NCBI GenBank assembly: GCA_021813595.1
Contig: JAKAKF010000224.1
Span: forward strand, 22,455-86,454
Direction of reading: 5' to 3'
Source of the DNA: a bacterium
Lineage (GTDB): Bacteria; SZUA-79; Acidulodesulfobacterales; Acidulodesulfobacteraceae
Length of the DNA stretch: 64,000 nucleotides
Shown: piece after piece, positions 24,589 to 34,340 of the stretch
How the letters are laid out: each line of letters opens with the position of its first letter
Position numbering within the stretch: the first letter of the stretch is position 1
Translations under genes and position numbers: made by a program
The notes under the pieces: model-generated
What the model was told of the DNA's origin: nothing
The model's input: only the letters and a program-made list of their open reading frames with translations
Database searches by the model: none

Positions 24589-25038
24589 TTATATATTTAG
24601 TTTCTCTATAGAGCTTATTTTATTAATTCTGTTTTCATGCCTGCCTCCTTCATATTTTGCAGACATAAACCTGTCTATAAATCTTAAGGCTTCCGTCGGA
24701 GTAGTAGTCCTTCCGCCCATCGTTATTATATTAGCATTATTATGCTCTTTAGCAACCTGCGAAGTATATTCGTCGTGTACTAACGCCGCCCTGATCCCGT
24801 CAACTTTATTTGCCGTTATTTCCATTCCTATTCCGGTACCGCATACTAATATTCCGAAAGAATTTTTATCTTTATCTTCTTTGACTTTTTCGGCTACTTT
24901 CAGTGCATAATCCGGATAATCCACGCTCTTTAAAGAATCCGTCCCAATATCGAGATACTTTACGCCTTTTTTTTCAAGCGCATCTTTTATAGATTCTTTT
25001 AATTCAAAACCGGCATGATCAGAACCTAAATATATCAT
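24589..25038 (-). CDS. rpiB: Ribose-5-phosphate isomerase B
   Basis: A 149-residue protein starting MIYLGSDHAGFELK, with the catalytic C66 in LVCGTGIGMEITANK, HDEYTSQVAKEHNNANI and MGGRTTTP. It interconverts ribose-5- and ribulose-5-phosphate; the latter feeds RibBA in the same operon. It is 7 bp from fabF. Confidence 0.96.
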   Translation of the reverse strand: MIYLGSDHAGFELKESIKDALEKKGVKYLDIGTDSLKSVDYPDYALKVAEKVKEDKDKNSFGILVCGTGIGMEITANKVDGIRAALVHDEYTSQVAKEHNNANIITMGGRTTTPTEALRFIDRFMSAKYEGGRHENRINKISSIEKLNI

Positions 25039-25045
25039 GTATGTA

Positions 25046-26302
25046 TCAACCCTCCCATTTTTTAAAGACTAACGTAGCGTTAGTTCCGCCGAAGCCGAAA
25101 GAATTCGACATAGCAAACTTTATGTCCCCTTTTTGAGCTGTATTAGGAACATAATCGAGATCGCATTCTTCGTCTCTTTCTTCAAGATTAATTGTCGGCG
25201 GTATAATTCCCGTTTTAACGGTCAGCACGGTAGCAACCGCCTCTATTCCTCCTGCGGCTCCTAAGGAGTGCCCTATCATAGATTTAATAGAACTTATTTT
25301 AAGTTTATACGCTTTATCTCCAAAAAGCTGTTTTATAGCTTTTGTTTCATTTAAATCGTTATAATAAGTCGACGTCCCGTGGGCATTTACGTAATCCAAG
25401 TCGGCTGGATTTATCCCGCCGTCTTCAATCGCATTTTTCATGCTGTAGTATGCGCCTTTAGCTTCGGGATCCGGCGTTGATAAATGATATGCGTCCGAAG
25501 ACACTCCGTATCCTACTATCTCGGCATATATTTTTGCTCCTCTTTCAAGCGCGGAATTCATTTCTTCCAAAATTAATATGCCTGCGCCTTCGCTAACTAC
25601 GAAACCGTCCCTTTGTTTATCAAACGGCCTTGAAGCCTTATCAGGTTCGTCGTTCCTTGTGGAAAGAGCTTTCATAGCGTTAAAACCCGAAATACACAGA
25701 GGCGATATAGTCGATTCGGCTCCTCCGGCTATCATTGCGTCGGCATCGCCTCTTGCGATAATTTTATAAGCGTCTCCGATAGAATTTGTACCGGTTGAAC
25801 AAGCCGATACCGTACTTGCGTTAGGCCCTTTTGCTCCGGTCATTATAGAAACCTGCCCCGGAGCAAGATTTATCAAAAGCATCGGTATAAAAAACGGGGA
25901 AATCTTTTTGGGTCCGCCCTCTAAAAGCATAGAATGATATTTTTCTATAGTCATAAGACCGCCTATGCCGGCTCCAATCCAAACGCCTATCTTGTGGGCG
26001 TTAGCATCGTTAATTTGAAGCCCCGACATATCTAAAGCCATCTTAGACGCTGCTACGGCATAGTGTATGAACTGATCCATCTTTTTAACTTCTTTTTTTT
26101 CTATAAATTTTTCCGGATCAAATCCTTTAACTTCGCCGGCTATTTTTGTCGTATAGCCTTCGGTATCAAATCTTGTAATGCGTCCTACGCCGCTTTCTCC
26201 TTTGATCATTCTTTCCCATGAAGTTTCTGCGTCGTTGCCGAGCGCCGTAATCATGGAATATCCTGTTACGACGACCCTTCTTTTGCAATTAATTTTTTCC
26301 AT
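25046..26302 (-). CDS. fabF: Beta-ketoacyl-ACP synthase II
   Basis: A 418-residue condensing enzyme with C168 in TVSACSTGTNSIG and the two histidines in NAHGTST and GHSLGAAGG. The N-terminus has RRVVVTGYSMITALGN and the C-terminus SFGFGGTNATLVF. It elongates acyl-ACP with malonyl-ACP. It closes the fab cluster after acpP. Confidence 0.97.
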   Translation of the reverse strand: MEKINCKRRVVVTGYSMITALGNDAETSWERMIKGESGVGRITRFDTEGYTTKIAGEVKGFDPEKFIEKKEVKKMDQFIHYAVAASKMALDMSGLQINDANAHKIGVWIGAGIGGLMTIEKYHSMLLEGGPKKISPFFIPMLLINLAPGQVSIMTGAKGPNASTVSACSTGTNSIGDAYKIIARGDADAMIAGGAESTISPLCISGFNAMKALSTRNDEPDKASRPFDKQRDGFVVSEGAGILILEEMNSALERGAKIYAEIVGYGVSSDAYHLSTPDPEAKGAYYSMKNAIEDGGINPADLDYVNAHGTSTYYNDLNETKAIKQLFGDKAYKLKISSIKSMIGHSLGAAGGIEAVATVLTVKTGIIPPTINLEERDEECDLDYVPNTAQKGDIKFAMSNSFGFGGTNATLVFKKWEG

Positions 26303-26338
26303 AATAAGAATAATTTAGTACATTGTAAATAAATTATA

Positions 26339-26572
26339 TTATTTTGTATGTTCGTCGATATATGAAACGGCATCCTGAACCGTTTTAATTTTTTCGGCAT
26401 CTTCGTCGGATATTTCTATTCCGAATTCTTCCTCGAAAGCCATAACTAATTCGACGGTATCTAAAGAATCTGCTCCGAGATCCTCAACGAAAGAAGCTTC
26501 GTTTGTAACTTCATCGGGCGTAACTCCCAACTGCTCGACGATAATCTCTTTTACCTTGCTCTCCACTGACAT
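26339..26572 (-). CDS. acpP: Acyl carrier protein
   Basis: A 77-residue acidic protein with the phosphopantetheine attachment serine S36 in [19 protein letters not shown] perfect AGGAGGTG lies before the start, as expected for a highly expressed protein. It lies between fabG and fabF, separated from fabG by a REP-like insertion. Confidence 0.97.
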   Translation of the reverse strand: MSVESKVKEIIVEQLGVTPDEVTNEASFVEDLGADSLDTVELVMAFEEEFGIEISDEDAEKIKTVQDAVSYIDEHTK

Positions 26573-26606
26573 TTATTTTCACCTCCTCCTTGTTATATAT
26601 TATATA

Positions 26607-26639
26607 TTATGGGGACAGAATTCAATTCTGTCCCCATAA
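26607..26639. repeat. Perfect 33-bp REP-like palindrome
   Basis: TTATGGGGACAGAATT, a central C, then the exact reverse complement. The arms are 16 bp with no mismatch. It sits between fabG and acpP inside an operon. Its GGGACAG core recurs in degenerate form at 9.2, 39.3 and 55.7 kb, so it belongs to a dispersed family. Confidence 0.85.
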
Positions 26640-26650
26640 CAACTTGAAAA

Positions 26651-26665
26651 CAGAATTCAATTCTG
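26651..26665. repeat. Short second copy of the REP-like palindrome core
   Basis: CAGAATT-C-AATTCTG is the inner 15 bp of the palindrome 12 bp away, without the outer GGGGA/TCCCC arms. The two probably come from one tandem insertion. The rest of the 136-bp fabG-acpP gap shows no gene. Confidence 0.6.
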
Positions 26666-26708
26666 GCACTATCACAAATTTGATTTCTAATTCACTTCCG
26701 TCCCTGGA

Positions 26709-27461
26709 CTACATATACATCCCGCCGTTGACGTTTAAAACTGTGCCGGTAATATAGGCTGAAAGTTCCGAACACAGGAAGAGAACGGCGTTTGCTATCT
26801 CCTCCGGTTCGGCTATTTTGTTTAAAGGAATACTTTTTTTAATGGCATCTTTTACGTCTTCAGGCAGTTTATCGGTCATTACCGTCCTTATGAATCCGGG
26901 GGCTATCGCATTTGCGAGTATTCCTCTCGCCGCATATTCTTTTGCTATAGATTTTGTAAAAGCTATAATTCCTGCTTTAGAAGCGGCATAGTTAGCCTGT
27001 CCCATATTGCCTATTTCTCCTATAACCGAGGCTATGCTTATTATTCTTCCAGACTTTGCCTTAAACATATGTTTTAATACATTTTTGGTAATATAGAACA
27101 TACCGTTAAGATTAACGTCTATAACGTCTAACCAGTCTTCGTCGCTCATCCTTATAAGCAGGCCGTCTTTAACTATTCCGGCATTATTGACGAGAATATC
27201 TATTTTAGATTCTTTAGCTATAATCGCATTAACCGTATCGGAAATTTTTTCTGAATTTTTAACGTTTGAAGTATAAAAATCAAAATTTTCCGATATTTTT
27301 TTTATTTCATCCTTAACGGTTTCAAATCTTTTATCGTCTATGTCGATTATTATAACTCTTGCGCCTGCATTAAGCAAAACCTTAGATATAGACAGTCCTA
27401 TTCCGGAAGAACCTCCCGTCACAACGGAAACTTTGCCTTTCAGGTCTATTTTAACGGACAT
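26709..27461 (-). CDS. fabG: 3-oxoacyl-ACP reductase
   Basis: A 250-residue short-chain dehydrogenase. The NADP motif is VTGGSSGIGL (about 15-24), with NNAG at about 92 and the catalytic Ser...Tyr-x-x-x-Lys seen as IASVIG and YAASKAG. The C-terminus is TGTVLNVNGGMYM. It reduces the keto group in each fatty-acid elongation cycle. TAGGAGCG serves as ribosome binding site. Confidence 0.96.
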   Translation of the reverse strand: MSVKIDLKGKVSVVTGGSSGIGLSISKVLLNAGARVIIIDIDDKRFETVKDEIKKISENFDFYTSNVKNSEKISDTVNAIIAKESKIDILVNNAGIVKDGLLIRMSDEDWLDVIDVNLNGMFYITKNVLKHMFKAKSGRIISIASVIGEIGNMGQANYAASKAGIIAFTKSIAKEYAARGILANAIAPGFIRTVMTDKLPEDVKDAIKKSIPLNKIAEPEEIANAVLFLCSELSAYITGTVLNVNGGMYM

Positions 27462-27488
27462 AAAACGCTCCTATATTTAATGAATTTA

Positions 27489-28469
27489 TCAATTTTCTAA
27501 TTTTATTTTCTCGAATTCTTTAAGCGAATCCACGGAATTAATTGAGACTGCGTCTACATTTTTATCTATTCTTTTAATTAATCCGCTTAATACGTTTGAC
27601 GGTCCAATTTCTATAAATTTAGTAACTCCGGATATTTTCTCCATATTTATCACTAAATCTTTCCACATAACCGGCGACGTTATCTGCTCTAAAAGCAGTT
27701 TGACGGCATCGTCTTTTTTAAAATAATTAAGCGACGTTGCGTTAGAAAATATTTCAAAACGCGCATCGTTAAAGCGATTTGCATCTATAAACAACGAAAG
27801 GTTTTCCTTTGCTTTAGCCATAAAAGGCGTATGAAACGGCGCACTTACAGGAATCATAACTATTTTTTTTGCTCCTTTTTCCTTAAGCAGCGCACACGTT
27901 TCATCTATAAATGACGAAATTCCGGATATCACCGTCTGAATAGAAGAGTTTAAGTTTGCTATAAAAACTCCTTCTTCATTTTTTGAAGCATTTACTTCTT
28001 TTATAACGTTTTTTATTATCCCGTCGTCAAGACCTATAACTGCCGCCATTTTACCGAAACCTACCGGACAAGCGGTCTGCATAAATAATCCTCTTTTTTT
28101 GACTATTAAAAGAGCATAATCAAAATCGACGCTTCCGGCAGAAACATTTGCGGTATATTCTCCCAAGCTATGCCCTGATACGCATTTCGGCTTTAAGCCG
28201 AATTCTTTTTCTATCACTCTAAGTATAGCAATGCTTACGGTCAAAAGTGCAGGTTGCGTATTTTCCGTCAAGTTCAACTCGCTTTCGTTGCCGCCGAGAA
28301 TTAAATCTTTCATATCCTGCTTTAAGATGTCCGAAGATTCTTCCAAGATATGGCGAGCTTCGTTAAAATTTTCAAAAAAATCTCTCCCCATCCCTATATG
28401 CTGAGAACCTTGACCGGGAAAAACAAAAGCAATATTTGAATTTAAATTTAAAGATTTTTCTATTTCCAT
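27489..28469 (-). CDS. fabD: Malonyl-CoA:ACP transacylase
   Basis: A 326-residue protein with FVFPGQGSQHIGMG, the nucleophile S101 in GHSLGEYTA and a catalytic His in SAPFHTPFM. It loads malonate on ACP. It lies between fabK and fabG, with 24-27 bp spacing on each side. Confidence 0.96.
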   Translation of the reverse strand: MEIEKSLNLNSNIAFVFPGQGSQHIGMGRDFFENFNEARHILEESSDILKQDMKDLILGGNESELNLTENTQPALLTVSIAILRVIEKEFGLKPKCVSGHSLGEYTANVSAGSVDFDYALLIVKKRGLFMQTACPVGFGKMAAVIGLDDGIIKNVIKEVNASKNEEGVFIANLNSSIQTVISGISSFIDETCALLKEKGAKKIVMIPVSAPFHTPFMAKAKENLSLFIDANRFNDARFEIFSNATSLNYFKKDDAVKLLLEQITSPVMWKDLVINMEKISGVTKFIEIGPSNVLSGLIKRIDKNVDAVSINSVDSLKEFEKIKLEN

Positions 28470-28493
28470 AAATTTTATATAAACAAAATATAA

Positions 28494-29441
28494 TTAATTC
28501 GCTACAAACTTTCCTGCGTTTTTAAAAAACGCTTCCGTCTGCGAAACAATTTCATCGATAACTTCTTTGACCGTTTTTTCTTCTTTTATAAGGCCTGCTA
28601 TCTGCCCGCTCATTAAAGAACCCATTTCCGCATCTCCGTCAACCGACGCCGCTTTTAATTTTCCTGTTCCAAGTTTTTCGTATTCTTCGATAGGCGCGCA
28701 TTTTTCTTCAAGCTCAAGAAACATTTTTGCAAGCTTGTTTTTTAAAACTCTGACGGGATGGCCGGTCGGTCTTCCCGTAACGACGGTATCTCTGTCTGAC
28801 GCTTTTATAACGGAATTTTTCCAGTTCTGATGTATATGACACTCCTTAGTCGCAAGAAACCTCGTTCCCATTTGAATGCCGCTTGCGCCGAGACATAACG
28901 CCGCCGCAAAACCCCTGTAATCGGCAATGCCGCCTGCGGCTATTACCGGAATATTAACGGCATCGGCAACCTGTGGAACCAAAGCCATAGTAGTAATTTC
29001 TCCTATATGTCCTCCCGATTCCGTGCCTTCCGCAATTACGGCATCCGCTCCGGCTTTTTCCATTCTTTTTGCAAGAGCCGTAGAAGGTATAACGGGTATA
29101 ACCTTTATTCCGGCATCATGAAACTTTTTTATGTAAGGGCCCGCATTGCCCGCCCCTGTCGTAACTATCGCGACTTTTTCTTTTATTACCGCATCTATAA
29201 GCTCTTCGATATAGCTTAAATACAATATAAGATTTACTCCGAACGGTTTGTCCGTGTTTTCTTTTGCTTTTCTTATTTCCTGCACGACAAGTTCCGGCGG
29301 CATCTGTCCGGCGCCTATAATACCCAAACCTCCCGCATTTGAAACGGCCGCGGCAAGCCTGTGGTTTGACGCCCATGCCATACCGCCCTGAAATACCGGA
29401 TATTTTATTCCAAGAATATCGCAGATAGGAGATTTTATCAT
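28494..29441 (-). CDS. fabK: Enoyl-ACP reductase II (FMN-dependent)
   Basis: A 315-residue TIM-barrel flavoprotein of the nitronate monooxygenase/FabK family: PVFQGGMAWASNHRLAAAVSNAGGLG at the N-terminus, then AEGTESGGHIG, IPVIAAGGIADYRG and GASGIQMGTRFLATKE. The fab-cluster position, between fabH and fabD, identifies it as FabK rather than a nitronate monooxygenase. No FabI is present in the window, so this is probably the trans-2-enoyl-ACP reductase. Confidence 0.92.
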   Translation of the reverse strand: MIKSPICDILGIKYPVFQGGMAWASNHRLAAAVSNAGGLGIIGAGQMPPELVVQEIRKAKENTDKPFGVNLILYLSYIEELIDAVIKEKVAIVTTGAGNAGPYIKKFHDAGIKVIPVIPSTALAKRMEKAGADAVIAEGTESGGHIGEITTMALVPQVADAVNIPVIAAGGIADYRGFAAALCLGASGIQMGTRFLATKECHIHQNWKNSVIKASDRDTVVTGRPTGHPVRVLKNKLAKMFLELEEKCAPIEEYEKLGTGKLKAASVDGDAEMGSLMSGQIAGLIKEEKTVKEVIDEIVSQTEAFFKNAGKFVAN

Positions 29442-29447
29442 TTTATT

Positions 29448-30431
29448 CTACCACCTTATTATAGAAGAAGCCCAGGTTAAACCTGCGCCTATAGCATCTA
29501 TAAGCACTATGTCGTTTTCTTTAATTCTGCCCGACGAATAAGCTTCGTCGAGAGCAATCGGTATCGACCCGCTTGAAGTATTTCCGTATTTTTCCACGTT
29601 AACGAAAACTCTTTCCATGGGAAATTTTAATTTCTTTGCCGTAGCTTCTATAATTCTGATGTTGGCCTGGTGCGGAACGAATAAATCTATATCTTCCGGT
29701 TTAAGTCCGTTAAAATCTATGGCTTCCTGGGCTATATCTTTAAGATAATTTACGGCATATCTGAACAGTTCGGAACCTTTCATTTTTATATAATGCTCGC
29801 GGCCGTTGACGCTTTCATGACTGGCCGGCATCAAAGAGCCGCCGGCTTTAAGCATTAAAATATCGTCGTGTCCGCCTTCGGAATGCATATGTGTAGAAAG
29901 AATACCGCGGTTATTTTGAATATTTGCCGTCAACACCGCAGCGCCCCCCCCGTCTCCGAATAAAACGCAGGTCGATCTGTCTTCGTAATCCGTAATTCTT
30001 GAAAGCAGATCGGCTCCTATAACTAAAACATTTTTATATTTTCCGGATTTAATAAAACTGTCGGCTACGGACAACGAATATATAAAACCGCTGCATCCAG
30101 CACTGATATCAAAAGCAGCCGCATTCTTAAGTCCCAATTTGTCCTGTACTATGCAGGCAGTCGACGGGAAAATCATATCAGGGGTGATAGTTCCGACAAG
30201 CACAAGCTCAATATCTTCCGGTTTTAAACCTGAAACATCTAAGGCTTTTTTTGCGGAAGCCGCCGCTATGTCGGAGGTCGTCAAACCTTTTTCCGCAATT
30301 CTCCTTTCTTTTATGCCCGTCCTGGACATAATCCATTCGTCGGACGTGTCCACTATATTGCACAGTTCTTCGTTCGTCAACACTTTTTTAGGAACGAAAG
30401 AGCCGATACCGGTTATTTTTGAATAAATCAA
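29448..30431 (-). CDS. fabH: Beta-ketoacyl-ACP synthase III
   Basis: A 327-residue thiolase-fold enzyme with the catalytic C113 in ISAGCSGF, His in VPHQANIRI and Asn in KYGNTSSGS. The DEWIMSRTGIKERRI block is typical. It starts fatty-acid synthesis from acetyl-CoA and malonyl-ACP. It is 23 bp from plsX and 6 bp from fabK. Confidence 0.97.
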   Translation of the reverse strand: MIYSKITGIGSFVPKKVLTNEELCNIVDTSDEWIMSRTGIKERRIAEKGLTTSDIAAASAKKALDVSGLKPEDIELVLVGTITPDMIFPSTACIVQDKLGLKNAAAFDISAGCSGFIYSLSVADSFIKSGKYKNVLVIGADLLSRITDYEDRSTCVLFGDGGGAAVLTANIQNNRGILSTHMHSEGGHDDILMLKAGGSLMPASHESVNGREHYIKMKGSELFRYAVNYLKDIAQEAIDFNGLKPEDIDLFVPHQANIRIIEATAKKLKFPMERVFVNVEKYGNTSSGSIPIALDEAYSSGRIKENDIVLIDAIGAGLTWASSIIRW

Positions 30432-30454
30432 CTTAAATTAAACTCCATAATTAG

Positions 30455-31468
30455 TTAATTTGGGATATTTTGGGCATTTGCTTCTATTTTATTGCTTATA
30501 TTATGTATTATGCCTTTTTCGACGAAATGCTTTGCTACCAATATTGCGCTCGTTAAAGCTTTTGAACTTGCTCCGCCGTGAGCGATAAAAGCGGCTCCGT
30601 TAACGCCGAGTAACGGCGCTCCGCCGTATTCGTTATGGTCCACGAGCTTTTTAAATTTTTTTAAAGATTTTCTTGCCATAAAAAAACCGCACTTTGCCAT
30701 AAAACTTTTATTTATCTCTTCCCTTAAAAGATTAAAAATCGTCTCCGCCAATGTTTCCGCCGCTTTCAATATAACGTTTCCCGTAAAACCGTCGCAAACG
30801 ACGACGTCAACTTTGCCGTTAAACACTTCCCTTCCTTCCACGTAGCCGTAAAAATTTAAATCGGTATTTTTAATTATAGCAAATGCTTCCCTCGTCAGAT
30901 CGTTACCTTTAGATGCTTCTTCGCCGTTGCTTAACAATCCTACCTTTGGATTGTCTATTCCTTTCATAAACGAAGCATATTCCGAACCCATTATGGCAAA
31001 TTCCGCAAGATGATAAGGTTTAACGTCAACGTTAGCCCCTGCGTCTATTAAAACGGTATATCCTCCGACTGCCGGCATAATCGTTGCAATCGCAGGTCTG
31101 TCTATTCCGTTAATTCTTTTAAAAACAAACATGGCTATAGCCAGAGATGCACCGCTGTTTCCTGCGCTTATAATTGCATCTGCTTCATTCTTTTTTACTA
31201 ATTCGTAAGCGATACGCATTGAAGAATTTTTTTTATTTCTTACTATAGCCGAAGGCGAATCTTCCATCGTTATGCGTTCAGGCGCATGAACTATTTTAAT
31301 TCTGGAGCCGTTATAGTTATTTTTTTTAATAGCATCCTTTAAAACGGTTTCATCGCCGGTTATAGTTATTTCTATATCCTTATTGGACTCAACTGCGGCT
31401 ATAGCTCCCATAACTTCAGGTTCCGGAGCCTTATCGGAACCGAAACCGTCCAAAGCTATTCTAATCAT
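30455..31468 (-). CDS. plsX: Phosphate acyltransferase PlsX
   Basis: A 337-residue protein with RIALDGFGSDKAPEPEVMGA, SAGNSGASLAIA, GLLSNGEEASKGNDL, CDGFTGNVILKAAE and EYGGAPLLGVNG. It makes acyl-phosphate from acyl-ACP for phospholipid synthesis. In the usual motif DxxGGD, the GGD is here GSD. It lies in the conserved rpmF-plsX-fabH order. Confidence 0.96.
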   Translation of the reverse strand: MIRIALDGFGSDKAPEPEVMGAIAAVESNKDIEITITGDETVLKDAIKKNNYNGSRIKIVHAPERITMEDSPSAIVRNKKNSSMRIAYELVKKNEADAIISAGNSGASLAIAMFVFKRINGIDRPAIATIMPAVGGYTVLIDAGANVDVKPYHLAEFAIMGSEYASFMKGIDNPKVGLLSNGEEASKGNDLTREAFAIIKNTDLNFYGYVEGREVFNGKVDVVVCDGFTGNVILKAAETLAETIFNLLREEINKSFMAKCGFFMARKSLKKFKKLVDHNEYGGAPLLGVNGAAFIAHGGASSKALTSAILVAKHFVEKGIIHNISNKIEANAQNIPN

Positions 31469-31504
31469 TAACAGTCTCCAAGTTTGCGCATGGTATCCGC
31501 TTAT

Positions 31505-31696
31505 TTAAGATTTTTCCTGCGCTTTTTCTGCTACTATTTTTCTACCTTTGTAAGTTTTACAGCTGGGACACATCCTGTGCGGAAGAAGCGGTTCGCCGCA
31601 ATTAGGACATTTTGAATAATTAACGGGCGTAAGGCTGTCGTGCGTCCTTCTTTTATCCCTTCTGCATTTTGAATGTCTTTTCTTTGGATTTGCCAT
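31505..31696 (-). CDS. rpmF: Ribosomal protein bL32
   Basis: A 63-residue basic protein starting MANPKKRHSKCRRDKRR, with a zinc ribbon of four cysteines (CPNCGEPL, CPSCKTYKG). The zinc-containing (C+) paralogue type is indicated. No yceD gene lies between it and valS. Confidence 0.97.
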   Translation of the reverse strand: MANPKKRHSKCRRDKRRTHDSLTPVNYSKCPNCGEPLLPHRMCPSCKTYKGRKIVAEKAQEKS

Positions 31697-31779
31697 TTGA
31701 AATTCTCCTGTTTATCTTATATAAAAAAATTATAAAAATCTATGCTATATTATTAAATTAAAATTATAAAAAGTCAATT

Positions 31780-34281
31780 TCATTTTTCTAACGCTATTAA
31801 AATATTATCGTCGGACGCCTTAAAATCCGCTTGATCGGAAAATATTAACCGCTCGGCCCTGACTGCCGACCTTATATCGCCGGAAATATCGTTTATGATT
31901 TCTATATAGTCCTGATTTAACGCCTGAATTAAGATTTTATGAACTTTATGATTCTGGTGAAGATTTAAATTAGTGCGCAATTTCCTTGAAGCATCAAGAA
32001 TATTCAGCAATACAGCCGAGTATTTTAAAGAATCTTTAAAAATTAAATCGTTTCTAAATTCCGGCCAAAAAGATTTATGTATGCTTTTATCTTTTTCATA
32101 TCTTTTATAGAACGACAGATAGAGTTCCTCGGTTATAAACGGCATGAAAGGCGCAAACATTTTAACGGCATTTAAAGAAATAAAATACATAATATTCAGC
32201 ACGGTTTTTTTTCTTTCGGAGCTTTCTTCGCTTTCGTCCCAAAACACGTTTTTTATAATTTCAAGATAATTATCGCAGTATGAATTATAGAAAAAATCTT
32301 GAAGCGTTCTCATGCACAGAGAATATTCATAAGACTCCATATAATTGCCGCAAGATTTCAGCGTGTTTTCGAATTCCGTCAATATCCATTCGTCTATGCG
32401 GCTAAGTTTAAGGTCTTTTACATTTTTTTCGTAAGGATTAAAATCGGATTCTACGTTCGTTATCAAAAATCTTGCGGCGTTCCATATTTTAATGGTCAAT
32501 CTTCTGCCGTTTGCAACGTCTTCTTCGCTGAAACGAAGATCCTGTCCTAAATTTGCCTTAGATGCCCAGTATCTTAGGGCGTCTGCCGAGTACTTGCCGG
32601 TTATTTCTTCGGGGCTTACAAAATTTCCCAAGCTTTTAGACATCTTCTTGCCGTTTTTGTCCAAACCCCATCCGCTTATCATTACGTCTTTAAAAGGTAT
32701 GTCTCCCGTATGATAAACGGATTTTACAACCGTATAAAAAAGCCATGTGCGGATAATTTCCTGCGCCTGCGGACGCAGCCCCATAGGATAAATAGTATTA
32801 TAAAGTTTTTTGCTCTCGGCGTCTTCGTATGACCATAACGAATTTATAAGAGGCGTAAGCGAGGACGTCATCCAAGTATCCATAACGTCGTTTTCGGGAA
32901 TCAATTTGCTTCCGCCGCATTTTTTGCATTTCATGTTTACCGGCATAATTACTGCGGGATCCACGGGAAGTTCTTTTTCTGATGCGACGACGACTTCTCC
33001 GCATTCCGCACAGTACCAGACCGGAAACGGAACTCCGTAAAATCTCTGCCTCGAAATATTCCAGTCCCATTTAAGATTATTAATCCATTCGTCGTATCTG
33101 GTTTTCATAAACTGAGGATGCCAGGACATCCTGTTGCCTGCGTCTATAAATTTTTCTTTATTTTCTAAAATTTTTATAAACCACTGTTCTGCTAAAATAA
33201 ATTCGACCGGAGTCGAACATCTGTCGTGAACTCCGACGTTATGATTCAGAGGCTTTTCCAACTTTATCAGCGACATTTTTCTTAAATCTTCAACTATGCC
33301 TTTTTTAGCGTCCCTGACGTTTAATCCTTTATAGCCGCCGGATAATTCGTTTAATCTTCCCGACCTGTCTATTATAATTGCCGTGTCTAAACTATGTTCT
33401 TTCCATTTCTTAACGTCTTCCGCATCGCCCCACGTACAGACCATCATAAGACCCGAACCGTAAGACATATCTACGGACTCGTCATATTTAACCGGAACGT
33501 TTTTATTGTATAACGGAGTTTTGACGCTCTTTCCTTCCAAAAAACGATATCTTTCGTCCGCCGGATTAGCGTAAACGGCGACGCATCCTCCGAGCAGTTC
33601 GGGACGTGTCGTAGATATAATAAGGCCTTTACCTTCGTCTGATTTAAATTCTATATCGTACAGTACGCCTGTAAATTCTTCCATGACTACATCTGCCTGA
33701 GCAAGAGAAGTCCTGCACTGCGGACACCAAAGTATAGGTTCGTTGCGCCGCTCGATAAGACCTTTGCCGTAAAGGTCTAGAAACGATTTCTGAGCGGTCT
33801 TTCTGCATCTTTCGTCTATCGTGGAATACGATAAACTATAGTCGGCGCTTATTCCGACCGATCTCCATAGCGATTTATATATATCTATTCCTATTTTTGT
33901 TTCTTTAAGGCACAAATCTATAAATTCTTCTCTCGTAATTTTAGATTTATTGATTTTATATTTTTTTTCTACGTAACGTTCGGTCGGAAGACCGTTGTCG
34001 TCGAAACCCATAGGATAGAAAACGTTATAACCCTTCATCCTTTTATATCTTATAATAAATTCCGCCTGCGAGTAACTCATTACGTGTCCGACATGCAGAT
34101 GCGCCGACGAAACATAAGGAGGCGGAGTATCGACCGAATAAATATCTTTTCCTTTATCTTCCAAAGAAAATTTATAAATATCGTTGTCTTCCCAATATTT
34201 AGATATTTTTTCCTCTACCGACTTGTAATCGTAATTTTTAGGAAAATCCTTGAAATCTATAAAATCGTTCTTTTCTTGCAT
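31780..34281 (-). CDS. valS: Valyl-tRNA synthetase (archaeal/Rickettsia-type)
   Basis: An 833-residue class I synthetase with HVGH (HIGH box) in SAHLHVGHVMSYSQ, KMSKS in KNGKKMSKSLGNF, an editing domain (STTRPELLGGCVAVY) and a zinc-like CPQC. The FDDNGLPTERYVE motif after the HIGH box and the short length (no long C-terminal coiled coil) are typical of the archaeal form. That form also occurs in Rickettsiales and scattered bacteria, and differs from the usual bacterial ValS of about 880-950 residues. It heads the long minus-strand operon, starts without a Shine-Dalgarno, and may be horizontally acquired. Confidence 0.92.
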   Translation of the reverse strand: MQEKNDFIDFKDFPKNYDYKSVEEKISKYWEDNDIYKFSLEDKGKDIYSVDTPPPYVSSAHLHVGHVMSYSQAEFIIRYKRMKGYNVFYPMGFDDNGLPTERYVEKKYKINKSKITREEFIDLCLKETKIGIDIYKSLWRSVGISADYSLSYSTIDERCRKTAQKSFLDLYGKGLIERRNEPILWCPQCRTSLAQADVVMEEFTGVLYDIEFKSDEGKGLIISTTRPELLGGCVAVYANPADERYRFLEGKSVKTPLYNKNVPVKYDESVDMSYGSGLMMVCTWGDAEDVKKWKEHSLDTAIIIDRSGRLNELSGGYKGLNVRDAKKGIVEDLRKMSLIKLEKPLNHNVGVHDRCSTPVEFILAEQWFIKILENKEKFIDAGNRMSWHPQFMKTRYDEWINNLKWDWNISRQRFYGVPFPVWYCAECGEVVVASEKELPVDPAVIMPVNMKCKKCGGSKLIPENDVMDTWMTSSLTPLINSLWSYEDAESKKLYNTIYPMGLRPQAQEIIRTWLFYTVVKSVYHTGDIPFKDVMISGWGLDKNGKKMSKSLGNFVSPEEITGKYSADALRYWASKANLGQDLRFSEEDVANGRRLTIKIWNAARFLITNVESDFNPYEKNVKDLKLSRIDEWILTEFENTLKSCGNYMESYEYSLCMRTLQDFFYNSYCDNYLEIIKNVFWDESEESSERKKTVLNIMYFISLNAVKMFAPFMPFITEELYLSFYKRYEKDKSIHKSFWPEFRNDLIFKDSLKYSAVLLNILDASRKLRTNLNLHQNHKVHKILIQALNQDYIEIINDISGDIRSAVRAERLIFSDQADFKASDDNILIALEK

Positions 34282-34290
34282 AGTTTTTCA

Positions 34291-34319
34291 AGTTTAGCAA
34301 TTTTTTATTAAAAAATCAA
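34291..34319 (-). promoter_or_regulatory. Near-leaderless promoter of valS and downstream genes
   Basis: On the minus strand TTGATT (34319-34314), 17 bp, TAAACT (34296-34291). Initiation would fall about 2-3 nt before the valS ATG (34281). It lies back to back with the dnaX promoter in a 72-bp divergent region. Confidence 0.5.
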
Positions 34320-34340
34320 CTTTAGAAAACAAAAATATGA

